A stretch of DNA of 64,000 nt from Spirodela intermedia (Eukaryota > Streptophyta > Magnoliopsida > Alismatales > Araceae). Below, piece after piece: positions 39,501 through 51,777 of this stretch. Positions within the stretch are counted from its first letter, which is position 1; each line of letters opens with the position of its first letter. The notes under the pieces are model-generated. The model saw only the letters and a list, made by a program, of their open reading frames with translations, was not told where the DNA came from and did no database searches. A program made the position numbers and the translations under genes. Location of the stretch: the NCBI GenBank assembly GCA_902729315.2, contig LR746280.1, positions 2,042,501 to 2,106,500 on the forward strand. Direction: 5' to 3'.

Positions 39501-39731
39501 TGCCTGAATTTTCACGGGCGGGTAACAGTTGCTTCTGTGAAAAACTTCCAGCTGGTGGAGGGGACGACCTCCTGCCAGCCCAGACGAGGCCAGGTAGAGA
39601 AAGACACTATCCTCCAGTTCGGGAAGGTTGGTGACGACCTCTTCACCATGGATTTCCGGCACCCACTTTCAGCCTTCCAGGCATTTGCCATCTGCCTCAC
39701 CAGCTTCGGCACTAAGCTGGCCTGTGAATGA
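36553..39731 (+). CDS. TLP: Tubby-like F-box protein
   Basis: Seen: four exons in phase, 36553-36924, 37219-37306, 38212-38341 and 39155-39731, giving 388 aa. An F-box covers residues about 61-105 ([20 protein letters not shown] ... VCRRWREV). The tubby domain follows: [72 protein letters not shown], and the diagnostic C-terminus [15 protein letters not shown]. Known: plant TLPs bind SKP1-type proteins through the F-box and phosphoinositides through the tubby barrel, tether to the plasma membrane and can move to nucleus or plastid under stress. The N-terminal ~55 residues are unlike the usual TLP N-terminus and contain many Ser and Cys; translation may instead start at an internal Met, for example MAEEGEG. 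The insertion between K and CPL-rich segment is short, as in compact TLPs. Confidence 0.93.
37098..37120. repeat. (TA)n microsatellite in TLP intron 1
   Basis: Perfect TA run of about 22 bp. Confidence 0.9.
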
Positions 39732-40600
39732 GACTAAAATCTCTCTTTCCGGGCTACTCTCTCTCTCTCTCCTATTTTTCTCTCTTTTGTATTGATGTTA
39801 ACAACTGGGGAATCTATTTGTATCAGAACCTGTGTTGGGTCCACCCAAGGATTAGTATTTGTACATCTGTTTAGCACCTGTAACCAAGTTTGCTGTTGCA
39901 GGCATTCTCTCTCTAAACTCTCAGAGTGCTTCAGCTATGTTTTAAGGATTTCTATGTGCAGATGACCGTTGAATGCGCGGGTTCATCTCGTCTCATCTCT
40001 CTTCTTCTTGTTGCTAATATCTCTACTATTTACTATGTTTTCAGCTATGCAAAGTCAAGAAGAATACGAAAACAAAATATTATATACGGGGAACCTGGTT
40101 TCAGGGAAACTGGGTTGTGGGTTATTATGCTTAGATCCTTGTATTTTTCGACTTTGGTTGAGAAAGCCCTTCACAATACGTCAACATTGGCCAATAGTTT
40201 CAGGTACCCTAGTCAAATACCGACACCTTATCAGCGGACGAGGGCTAAAAGTTAACGTCGAAAAGTTGAGGGGATTATTAATAAATATCACACGAAGCCA
40301 TTCACCGAAGAGTCCATGCGACATTACTTTTTGGAATATAAAATGCTCGCGAGCGAAGATTCTCTCTTGCGCGCATGTTTCTCGTGGACATGATTTCCTA
40401 TATTTTTCCCTTAAAAGCACGTGCTAAAAGATTTAGTGGGGGCATCTCTAGGTCCACTTGTAGAAATAATCAAGCAAGTTGGGTGACTCTTTGGTATCAA
40501 GACGGGACACTTTAGGCCTCAATCAATTCAGCTTTAAAAATCTTTTATGGCACTAAAATCAGGCCTTGGCCCCAGGAAAAATTATTATATAATTTTTCAT

Positions 40601-40604
<4 letters not shown>
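39732..40604. other. TLP 3' region and flanking DNA
   Basis: The first ~200 bp probably form the 3' untranslated region of the TLP transcript, with a CT stretch at 39758-39772. Beyond that, open stretches up to 152 codons show no domain. A palindromic agcacgtgct lies near 40417. Confidence 0.55.

Positions 40605-40665
<61 letters not shown>
40605..40665. repeat. (GA)n microsatellite
   Basis: Perfect GA run of about 61 bp. Confidence 0.97.
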
Positions 40666-40668
<3 letters not shown>

Positions 40669-43200
40669 AACACATGTGAATGAAGATAGGGCCACCACAA
40701 AGAACATCAGCACTGACTTTGGGCTTCAAAGTTGGATCTTTGCTCAGACCAAGCCATTCTTTCAGCTTACTCAACCCATCATCACTCACAATGGGTTCTC
40801 AAATTTTACTTAAATGAGATAGAAATAACTATGTTGGAATCTATTCATTGATCTTTATTTGTGGGACATACAATCTGGAAGATTCTTCATTACTATAGAA
40901 CCTTCTAAAAGCTCAAGCAGGCCTTTGTAGCAATGGTATGCTTGATATGTTTGTTGATTAGGTATTCTAGTCCATCAATTATTAGACTTTTTTTAGGTCT
41001 GCTATATGTGTCTTTAATGGGCTTACTTGGTTTAAATGGAGACCTAATGAGTCCAATAATTGGTTTCCTCTCTCACACTCGCTCTAAATTTACCTTTAAA
41101 ATTAAATTTTGTCATCAACCACAATGCGCAAGTTGATAGTTCATGTTATCTATGTTGGTCTCTATTTAATTATGTGAAATTAGAAGTACTTAAAAAATAA
41201 TTGAAATTAAAGGAATTTTGTGGTTTAGTATATAATTAGGCCCACTTATTCATTTTGCCTTTCATAATATATATTTTAAAATTGAATATCAACAAGAATA
41301 TTGGTAGAGGATACTCATGTGTCTACAAACATTCTACTTTGATTATTTAGTTGCTCTTTATTGTAAGTCCATCTAATCAATAAAAAATTAAAATTTATTA
41401 TCCCTAGTTTATAATTCATTAAAAAAATATCAACATTCATTCATCCTACTTGTAACATGTGCAGGATGTGGCAGCATAATGCAACATGTGCTGTGTGCAA
41501 CAATATTCCATGAGTGAACATGCAGCTCATTAAGCTGCACATTAGCATGATGTGGCTTGTGTTGGCACATGGGTGACATTAGTGGAATAAAGGGGGCTTG
41601 TTTGCTTGATTTGTGCAAATTATAGTAGGACACAAGGTTCAAGGAGGTGTTATATGAACCTTCTCGAGGCCATTTGAGATGATATAATATTGCATTAACA
41701 AACACAACATGATGTAGCACATGCACTATCATACAACATGGTTCAGTTTGTGAAGGCACTACAAAGGTTATACAACACAACAATGAGACATGCAATGTGG
41801 GCATGTAGTGGGTGTGACCCTTTGTCATATATGGGAGTAGTTATGGTGGTAGTTATATCAGCTGTCACTATGGCCAATAGTATCCCATAATTATTCAAGG
41901 TAAATTATAAGAGTAGTTATGAGGGTTCTATGCCTTGAATGATATAAGGATGTCTCCTAGAAATGGAAATGATTTTGGGTTAAATGAGGAGATCCTTTTT
42001 GTAATGTATTACACTTAAAATGTCTAAGAAATACACATCTGTTTGAGTCATTGTTATTAAATCTAATGATTTTGATAATAATAATAATAAGTTAATTATA
42101 TAAATATAATCATAAAAAATTATATTACCAATGTTAAAATATATTAATTAATAATTCAATATTTAAATATTTATAATTTGGTTTTAATTATTGTATAAAT
42201 ATATTTCTTAAGCCTCACATGAAAAAATAGAAGTAAAAAGTCATATGCACATCAAACTAAATACAAATAGTACCAAAAGAAGTCAATTTATCATAGAAAT
42301 TAGAGAACAAAGAAACTAAGTCTACCTAATGTGTATACCCCAAATGAGGAGAAAGAAATGTATCAACCATGTTGATTCTAAATAAAAGATGTGTAGGTGG
42401 CATGGCAAAATATTTGACAGATGTCACAACAATTGACAACACAAATGACACTTCTCAAGACATTCAAAATACGTATGACATGTGGCAAAGATTAACATGC
42501 ATGTGACATATGACTATATCTTTGACATCATAATTGACATTTCTCAATGTAAAATCAAACAATGAGAATATATTTGACATGTGATAAAATATCTTTGATG
42601 TTGACAGCATGACTAACATATGACCAAAACATCTTTGATATTCTAGCTACCATGTGGCTAAATAATTTGGTGAGGATAACTTATCTTGATACATTAAAAG
42701 ATGAATGATAAGTCAAAAGATTATTAACAAAAAAAAAACCTATTAGGATGTACCACCACTATATGAGGCTATTTTGTATTATTGAATGAAAATTAAAAGT
42801 ATAATGAAAAGTACACAAGAATCATTAAATCTAGTGAAAATAACCAAAAAATATAATTCAATGTACCTTCACTAAGAATTTAGTGGAATCTAAGGATGTA
42901 GTCCAACCAATTATAAAATTGTGTGAGAAACTACAATCATCTTTGCCATAGTATCAAATATATCTTAAGGAGTCCAGCCAAGGTAATTCAAAAATGAAGT
43001 ACTGAGACTACTAGGAAAAAATAGTATGGTGGCTAAAACAATGCCTATGATAGAGATCATGGTGGTAAGTAAGACCACCATGAGAGCCACCATACATAAT
43101 AGTCGCTAGATTGGGGCCAAAGACTCTATTGTCATTGCTCGCTAGGACAACCATGCAAGTAGTGTTGTTTTTTCTATGCGTGATCCCATCATGTAAATTA
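40666..43200. other. AT-rich intergenic DNA without recognisable genes
   Basis: On the minus strand 40790-40680 there is a short open stretch (DDGLSKLKEWLGLSKDPTLK) with coding-like composition that I could not assign. From 42380 to 42660 a loosely repeated gacatgtgg/ttgacat motif recurs. Otherwise nothing is recognisable. Confidence 0.5.
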
Positions 43201-43219
43201 TTACCATTCTCACATAAAT

Positions 43220-44315
43220 AAAGGCATGTTGGGTGTCATGGTAGTGCATAAGACATCAACCAGAAATAGAAACTTATCGCCCAATCCTCTTCAATTACTA
43301 AGTGCATTACAATGGCACAAAGTGTCCAACAACATTGATGAACAAGGGGTCATCTATCTTGCTGCCACCATAAATGGGAAATTAATGACAATAATGGTCA
43401 ATAGCAAAAGAATACATGACATTCTCTTAGAGAAAAATAACTTAACTGGTTTGACATTATCATGAAGAGACACATGAATTGAGATATCAACTCAAGGACA
43501 AATACATTGACTGAGATTATATATAAGGCCTAATATAAGCTTTGAACATTAGACATAATAGTAGACCTTGTGGTGTTATTGATGGACAACGTCCATGCCA
43601 TTATAAGATGAACTTCTTAACTTAAGCCAAGATATGGGTTCTTTTCTTAGTGGCATATTGTCTCTTTATAAGAAGACTACAAATTCACTTCATCTCAAAG
43701 ATAAGGCACCACTTGAAGTATACAAATGTTGTATGTGATGATATGAGAACAACTGACTAATTCCTAATAGATAAAACTGGATCAATATTGCCCAATAATA
43801 ACATAGTGTTTGCTACTATCATAACAAGTAAGTAGAGGAAAACATATGCAATGTATAAGACGAGTGAAAGAGCACTAGTGAGATTCACACATAAGCCTTT
43901 GAGGTTCAACAACGTGCATGTGGTGTCAATGAGCAGACTATGTTGGTGGGTGTGGGCAAGTGGGTGACAATATCATTTGCAATCAAGGAAGCCAGTGCAC
44001 TAAGGAGGCTCATGCCAAGAATCATAGGTCTTTTGGAAGAGTTCCAATATGTGATGCCCTAATTATCACCATCTTAATGGCACCTTGGCATAAGATGGAT
44101 CATGAGATTGAACTCATGGTGAGCACACTCTTGTTGACACACACATCCTACAAGATGTTGTCAAGATATCTTGAGAAGCTCTGCTGACAACTAAAGGAGT
44201 TATTAGAGGGTGGGCACATTAACCCCTCCAAGGTGAGATACATCATCCCTACTCTAGTTTAAAAGGAGGATCGCTCACTCAAATTATGCATTGAGCATTA
44301 ATTTTTGTTTTCATT
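43220..44315 (+). pseudogene. Decayed Ty3/gypsy-type pol relic (protease and RT start)
   Basis: At about 43350-43410 the plus strand encodes a retropepsin-like segment (VIYLAATINGKLMTIMVN) that lacks the catalytic Asp-Thr-Gly triad. At 44092-44300 it encodes the region just before reverse transcriptase palms (DHEIELM ... LKELLEGGHINPSKVRYI), interrupted by at least three stop codons. The palm domain with its YxDD motif, RNase H and integrase are not recognisable. It is an old, inactive retrotransposon copy. LTRs were not identified. Confidence 0.7.
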
Positions 44316-45275
44316 TGAACTACAAAAACAATTTCATAATCAAATTGTTCAACCATTCAATGCCCATCCATGTGGATAACTTATTTTACTTCTTCATTAT
44401 CAACTTTCAATCTTCATTAGTTATGTAATTGGCATTTTTTCCTAGCCCACCTTTTTAAGGGCTAATATCTTATCAAAATCCAATAATTGGTAAATTGGCA
44501 TGATGATCTAGGTTATAAGGGTGATTAAGACATGGGCAATTCCACAAATTATGTGACATTGATAGATTTTCTTAGGATACCAATGAAAATACATACAAGT
44601 TCAAGTGCACGGTTATGTTTGGAATATTTTTTATGTTTGAAATAAAAATCTTTCTTTTCTTGCTATCCACATTATACTTTAGTCAATACAAATGTGTAGC
44701 TATAGATTTTTTTTATAAGATAATCTAAAGTTGTAATTACTCATGTGGATGTCACAAAAAGTAAGGATGATTTTGTAGTTGTGTTTAGGTTTTGCCACCC
44801 TACATTGATATTGGCTTCTACAAAATGATGTCTTTATTGCTCTTTATGTTCATCAAACAAAGGTGAGGTAGGCCAGCCTTAATTCTTGGAAAACTTCTCT
44901 TAGATGTATTATGACGTCACCTCTTAGAATGTGGTGGGAGTTGACATGGACTACATTTTCAATTTTCTTAATGGCCGAATTTCAAATCAAAGGCGATCTA
45001 AAAGCCATTTTAGTAATTTTCAATGCAAAAAGGGACAGTGTGAAGGGGTCTTTCTGCCTAGAGCAATAAAATTATTTATTGAAAATTTTACTTCCCTTTA
45101 ATATCAAAGAGCTTGCTAGGTGCTGATCGTTTAAAAAAACTAGTTTAAGAATAAAACCACTTTTTAAAAAAATGTGGAATAAGTCATGCAGTTTTAAAAA
45201 TAAAGGGATCTTCTAAATGAATTTTTACTAAATTAATCGACAATTTCCTGATGGCCATTTGTTTCTTTTACTCAG

Positions 45276-45393
45276 CAATGGAAATGGACGTATCGCTTTT
45301 TCAGATGATATCAAGCCTTCTGACATGGGTCTCGAGCAAGAGGCACAAACGGTCCAAGCGTGGGAAGGCCCTGAAAACGGTGTAAATGGATAG
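45276..45393 (+). pseudogene. Possible orphan terminal exon
   Basis: After a good acceptor (tcttttactcag) an open frame encodes about 38 residues (NGNGRIAFSDDIKPSDMGLE and further acidic residues) and ends with TAG. GC content is higher than the surroundings and the residue pattern looks like a real protein end. No partner exon was found upstream, and I do not recognise the family. It may be a fragment of a moved or deleted gene. Confidence 0.3.
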
Positions 45394-47212
45394 AGAATAC
45401 GCAATGGGTGTCTTCAGTATTTGTCTCCAATAAGACACCTGCGTTTGTATGAATGCAACATACTTTATGCAGAAATTTATTTTTAGTCGCCCACTATTCT
45501 TTCAATTAAAAAACCCAAATTCTTTGCATTTTTTGTTTCCAAGCAGTTTCCCCATATAGGAAGATCAGCTAGGCTTTTTGAAATCTTCATGGATCTTTCT
45601 AAGCTCTTCTTATAATTTCTTTTTCATATGTCACCCTCGTCTTTTGTTCCTCTACATAATCATCCCGGAATGACTTTCATGAACAAGCTCCTGTATGGTT
45701 CACTACCTATAAAGTCTAATGATTGGATCGCCACTTGGAGTCATGCAAGAGCTGCTGATAAACGCCAAGAACTTGAAGATTTTCGCTGAATTTGCTTCCT
45801 CAGTGACATGGACAGCGGCAGCACTTAGCATGTGGAAAATACTGTTGTGGGTAGCGATTGCTGCACCCTTCTGATCCCAAAATCTTCGTTTTTTTCCCTA
45901 AAGAAGTGCCAACATGGAGATTTTCTAAATTTACCCAAAGAAAACTCACTTTCCTCGTGAAATCATTTTAGATAACATTGATCAACTTGCTATAATTGGG
46001 TACCTCTCTAGTCCTTGGTGGTGGGCATCCTTAGGCAACTACCAGCTTTTTTATTACTATCGTTCATTGTAGTCTGATAATAAACATAAGTGAATGAATT
46101 CCAAGTCACACTATCTTTTGGAGGGTCCAACGCTCGTTGGTGTGGGCTGTGAATGACAAGATAAAAGCAGTCAAATTCCTCAGAGTTTCGGACACTCTTC
46201 CTCATCCTGTCCCCCCTACCATAGACACAGAAATGATACCTTCTTTGTCTGCCCCCTGATCAATCTCGGACTACAGAGGTCTCATATGCCCCTATTATTG
46301 TAGGTTTGAATTAAGAGGATATCTGTAATGCACTACATTTTTTCCTTGATGATTATTTCTTGGATTGGGGATTCTTTTGGTTCCTCAGTAGTTCTGATTA
46401 AACAACCCTTTTTCTTGGGACAAGAATTCGTTTCAGAATGGACGCACAAGCAGCCCTTGAGTCTTCCATCGTTCTTCCTGGAGAACTTCAACCCTCTCTA
46501 CCCTCTAAGCTCATCCACTATTGGATCTCTATCTCTCAGGGCGTTCTTCAATGTAGTGGGGTGATAAGTGGCCTGGTCAATGTGGAGGAGTTACAGCCGT
46601 GATTTCTTGAGGGATCCAGTCTAAGAACGTTCCTCATTGACTTTGGTTGTTCTAAATTGGGTAGAAGAATCTCTGTAGGTTTTACTTCTGCAGTCCCTAA
46701 TCTGCCAGTAGTTTACTTATTTCGGGTGGCCGTTGACCCCATCCTTCCTCAGTCTTGAAGAGTGAACTAGAGGTGTCTTCAGCAGCCGAAGTGCAAGGGA
46801 TTCATGAAGAGAGCTCACCAAAACCAGAGTGAGAGTACATATATAAGCTAGATATTTTTGTGGGGCCTTCTAGTAAATGTTTCTCATTATATGGGCGAAG
46901 GAAGTCGATGCCCCTACTACTGGGGGTGTCCCTACTAAGCAACATCTCTATAAATTGATAAAATTCCATTATTTAATTGTTTATGAGAGTTTTTACGTGT
47001 ATCACTTATTTATTTAGTTTTAACATTGCAGATATACTTTTCTTTTTCCAAGTACTATACAAACTGCTTATGATTGGTTGAAACATCTCATCAGTCCGTT
47101 CAAAGTAAGCTGTACCAAGTAATTAATAATCATGAAACCCTTTTAAGCCTCGGGTTGAAATGGGGGAGGAGCTACCGTGGGGGCTAAGACTCGTCAACTT
47201 CAGACGTATCCA

Positions 47213-47245
47213 GCTGACCTAGTCAGACCCACGGACTAGGTCAGC
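47213..47245. repeat. 12-bp perfect inverted repeat with 9-nt loop
   Basis: Arms GCTGACCTAGTC (47213-47224) and GACTAGGTCAGC (47234-47245) are exact reverse complements. It is not next to a gene end I can define, so it may be a transposable-element terminus or chance hairpin. Confidence 0.6.
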
Positions 47246-47813
47246 ATGGAACCCACCCAAAATAAAAAGGGTGACCAGAAAACCAAGCAATGAGGAAAGT
47301 GGCAAGTCAGCAAAGGAGAGACAGAACAAATAATCAAACCCAGCAATGCATGGCTATCCAAAGGTGATTCGGATAGTCAACAGGGGCTATTCCAATAGCT
47401 TTTGTAACCAGAAAGCGTTTGGACATCAAAAATATATAAATGTAATTTTAAGGTCCAGATTTTCAACACTATTCATTTCATCCTCTTTCCCAGGGGTTGA
47501 TTATGGTTTTTTTTGTTTTAAGGAGGATTTAAATAGAAATTCCCTTTCAATGTGCCAGGTCTGGTCTGCATGTTTCCCTCGACTTAGATGGCCCCTGTAG
47601 ATGAGTTAGAAGGAAAAGAGGAGCCTTTCCCTCCTTTACTCAAATATCATTCCACCATATGTCCCTTCACTCATCTACCTGCCCCTCTTCCTCCAAACAA
47701 CATCATATATCACTCTCCCCCTCTCCAAATAAAAACGAAAATAAAATAAGAGTTACAGTAACCAATGGGGCTCACGCCCTGATAATAAGCAGAAATCCAA
47801 AGCAAGACTAACC

Positions 47814-50800
47814 TCAAGAACAGGAGAGGACAGAGCTCGGGGCATCCTCCACTGATTCGCCATCTTCATCCAATCATTCATGTCTAGTGGTGAATTCCTT
47901 TTATGTCAGCACTTCACTGCAAAGATACACAAATTGCCAGAAGGGTCAGACTCAATTCTCCCGAGCTCCCTTCATGTGGGTACTCGCTTAGGTGAGAAAA
48001 CTCACCCCCGCCATATCTTCATCTGCGTCTGCCCTACTGACATCCTCCCTCATTGTGTCTTCTGTGGAAAGAGGAATCCAATAAGAGGAAGAACAACCAA
48101 CGCCTTGAGCAATTCAAAACTACTTACAAGAAGCTACCGTGCCCCAATTTCATTTTGCATTTCAGAATGCAAATTCGTTAGATAGCTTTGTAGGTGCGCG
48201 ACTTTGACTCGTTATGCGCTTATTGTGCGAAGTGTTAAGCCCAAGAAATTACTCCAATTGAAATAGGCCATTAGATGGGTTGATGCGTATAATACAACTG
48301 GGGGCTTCAACGAGTTTGGGCAAGAGAAAACTGAACTCAGGTGGCTTTTCATGGCACAGATCCAGAGAAAAGGCCTGTAATCAGGCTTGGGACGGATCGT
48401 ATGATAACCGAATTCCCTTGCTCAAAAGAAATGGCAATTTTCTGGGTACATAAGCTTCAGAATCTGACCTTGCTAATGAATGGGGTTCTTACCTGGATCT
48501 TCATTAATATCTGAAGTCCACAAAGTGAGGTTGTCTCTTAAAAGTTGCATTATCAACGTGCTATCTTTGTACGATTCTTCACTCAGAGAGTCGAGTGCAG
48601 AAATGGCTCCATCAAATGCTTGTTTGGCCAGGTGACAAGCTCTGAAGCACAAACGCAGATTGCAAGGGCGTCAAGTAACCTAGTGCTTAAAAGAGACGAG
48701 TAATCTTGCAGCAGTCATTCATACCTTTCAGGAGAATTCAGAATCTCATAATAAAACACAGAAAAATTTAATGCCAGACCCAATCTAACAGGATGTGTAG
48801 GAGATAAATCTGCCTCAGCAGCGGCAGTTGCTGCCTGAAAAAAGTTGATTAAACACAGTAAGGACTTTTTCTTTTCCGCCATGTCTTTCAGGAATTAGCA
48901 ATAAAGAAAAATCCTATACAAAAATTAAGAAGATAATGATTTTGGAAGGCCAATCATCCATGTAGATTAATGCTGCCTAATTTAGAAGGTAATGAATGGC
49001 AGAGCACACTCACGGGTCACATTATTCAACAGTGCATTGAATAGTAATTATAAGAATGTTTCTAACATCCTAGAGCATCTATTTAGTTATTATGAAGAAA
49101 TAGCAGCCAAGGATCTCCCCCCAGTATTAAAAAATAGATATAAAGTATATGAGCTAGACTGTATAGATGTTTTCATCAAGGCAAAAAGCAATAATTTCCC
49201 CACCAATTAAGACAATGGCAATTCAAGAATTAAAATTTTATTATTTCATATTTACTTTATATAATCCAAACTGATAATTGGTGAAGTTTGCGTCCGAGTT
49301 GTAATTTACAGGAAATATTTTTCAGCGCCAAACAGATGAAAACAAACTGCAGGTAACCTAACAAAGGGGTTAGTCATTTCACGATTTTCATTTGAGCGAA
49401 ATCCTCGGAAACACCAGTTAAACTGTCAAAATGCAGTCGATAAAATATTTTCACGTAAATATGAATCACTCAATTTCACAGATTGGTCACCTAGAACGGA
49501 AAAAGAACTTTTTCATGTATATCTCTAAAATGACAGCATTCGTGGAATAGGGAAATTGGTCTTGTTATTAAATTAAGCAGATGAAAGGATATAACTCTAT
49601 AAAATCCAGTAGAAAGGGTGAAAAAATCTGGCAAATGACAGAAATAGAAACATTAAACAACGAATAGAAGCGTGCACCAACGCAGCAGTAATGCAGAATT
49701 AGTAGCCCTCATTTAATTTATTAAAACATTTAAAAAACATCCATGCTGTCATGTTCCTTGCGTACCAACCAGCATCTCATTAACTACTCTTCAGACCCAG
49801 AGATGTTACTTGTTTTTTAGGTCTCCCAGATGGGCAAGCAGAAATATGAACAAAACTATTACTCTTAAGTAGATATATGACTTTGCTACATTACCCAAAG
49901 GGAATGGAATCCCATGTCAAATGCTCTCAGACGTAATTTCTCCAATAAGCCATTCACTCGCCATAAGAACGTGCATCCTCTTCGTAAAGGAATCATAATA
50001 CTCATTATGAAGGAGTATTTAATGACGCTTAAGCAACTTTGCACTAGCAGAGCCATATAGCAATGTAGAAAAACATTAGTCAAATAAGGCATACTGGATA
50101 GAAAAATAAAAAATTATGGATGGTGCTGTGGGACAAGTTTTGTAAACAATACGGTCCACATGGATATCAGCCAATAATTCCCCAAAATTGGAAAACCAAA
50201 CACAAACCAACAATAAATGTGCTTGCATCGAGAAAATATCGGCTTATGAGAGAACGAGAGAGGCGAGACTCATTAATAAGGGATAATGAAACGAGGATAC
50301 ACATATTGACGAAAACTAGACCTGGTAAGCTTTCATTGACTGTTCAGCAGCTTCCTTTCTCTCGTTCCCTGACATAAACTCGGCAAGGTATCGATAGTAA
50401 TCTCCCTTCCTGCCATTTGAAATCGGATGTCAACGAGAAAGTCATGCACGACGGAAAGAAATACAAATTCAAAAAGGTTTTTTGCCTCACATTTTGTAGT
50501 AAAAGACGGTGGATTCCCCAGCGGACGATGAAGGGATAAGATGCTGGTCGAGAACCGACATTATCTCGCCGCAGATGCTAGAAAGCTCGGATTCCACCTT
50601 TTGTCGGTACTCCTTGATCCTCCGCGCATTCTGCTCGTTCCCCTTAGACTCCTCCTTCTGCTCGATGGAGGACAGGATCCTCCACGAGGCCCTCCTGGCT
50701 CCGACCACGTTCTTGTAACCCACGGAGAATAGGTTTCTTTCCTCCACGGTCAGCTCCACGTTGAGCTTCACTAGAGTCTTCACGGAGTTCACCATCTCTG

Positions 50801-50988
50801 CGAAGAAAACCGAGAAATCAGGTGCGAAATCCAGTGCCCGTTGTTCTAGCAAGGATTCACCCCGAAATCCCATCCACAGCCCCAATTTCACAAGATCTGG
50901 AGTAGAAGATCTCACCATCGTATCGCTCCGCCTGCTCGGCGAGCTTCGCAGTGAAGACGAGATTCTCACGCAGTTTCTGGGAGGCCAT
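47814..50988 (-). CDS. GF14: 14-3-3 protein (GF14)
   Basis: Seen: six exons in phase, 50988-50916, 50797-50491, 50409-50322, 48834-48725, 48641-48493 and 47863-47814, giving 258 aa. It starts [20 protein letters not shown] and has the phosphopeptide-groove segment [20 protein letters not shown], the [11 protein letters not shown] block, [14 protein letters not shown] and DNLTLWTSD. Known: 14-3-3 dimers bind phosphoserine/threonine clients such as plasma-membrane H+-ATPase and signalling enzymes in the cytosol and nucleus. The N-terminus and exon pattern resemble the epsilon group. The last exon is short and its start is uncertain: acceptors at 47863 or 47851 both keep the frame and alter only four residues of the variable acidic tail, which ends in SSVLSCS. 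It shares a 0.8 kb upstream region with UBC13. Confidence 0.95.
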
Positions 50989-51014
50989 GGAGGTTCTGCT
51001 CCGCTCCGAACTCT

Positions 51015-51080
<66 letters not shown>

Positions 51081-51777
51081 GCTCTCTCTCTCTCTATCTA
51101 TCTGTATCTCTCTCTGTCGCTCTCTCCATCTATCTGTATCTCTCTCTCGATCGCTCGACCCGAGTTGGTGGGATAAGGGCCAATGTACTAACGGGGTCGG
51201 CCAGTCTATTTCGCAGTACACGGGGGCTGGTCAACACTTAAAGCCCGGGCCCGGATCCAACGGTCCGGCCCGGGGGAAAATTATCGGTAAACGGGCTTAT
51301 TTAATTAATCCAACCAAAGCTCAGGCCTCACATGGTTCCTGGCCCGAAACCGCTTGAATTCTTCCCAGGGATTCGAACCACCTAAGGTTTAGATTAATTC
51401 TTTCCTATGGTGGGAAAAATTCGTCGGGCCTAGTATTAAGGCCGTTTTCCGGGCTCCTTTTCCGGCAAGTATTGGGCCCGGGCCGTTGGTCTTCGTCGAT
51501 GTCGTCGGTCATTATCTGGTGAGCTCGCCGCCGCCGATCCCGCCGACAATGCGTGTTTTACATTGCGGTGACGTTACCTGTGGTTACCGTACTCCTTTAG
51601 ACGTCCAGATCTGGGGAGGGGTGGACAAAGGGAATCCGAGCCGGTGGGAGAACACGGGGAATCAGAATTGTAGTTTCGATTTCATTTCATCTTTTATCCT
51701 TCGTCGTCGTCTTCGCCCTTTTTGCGCTTCTCTTGGTGGGAGGGAGTGGAAGGAGCCCTAATCGGAACCTGGTTGGG
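50989..51777. promoter_or_regulatory. Bidirectional promoter region of 14-3-3 and UBC13
   Basis: Only 789 bp separate the two divergent start codons. The part next to the 14-3-3 start is a long CT/GA tract with degenerate tatc and tctctg extensions to about 51150. The UBC13 side is GC-rich. A telo-box-like gccctaa lies about 25 bp before the UBC13 start. Confidence 0.65.
51017..51078. repeat. (CT)n microsatellite in the 14-3-3 leader
   Basis: Perfect CT run of about 62 bp, 29 bp from the 14-3-3 ATG; in the 14-3-3 transcript it would read (GA)n. Confidence 0.96.

Larger units (their letters stand above)
44316..47813. other. AT-rich intergenic DNA upstream of the 14-3-3 3' end
   Basis: No complete gene is seen. 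It includes one exon-like fragment (45276-45393) and one perfect inverted repeat (47213-47245), listed separately. The segment near 47600-47813 probably holds the 14-3-3 3' untranslated region. Confidence 0.55.

Noticed and set aside
39117-39662. 181-codon minus-strand open frame
   Set aside because: Antisense shadow of TLP exon 4.
50761-51357. 198-codon plus-strand open frame
   Set aside because: Antisense to 14-3-3 exons 1-2 and driven by the CT repeat.
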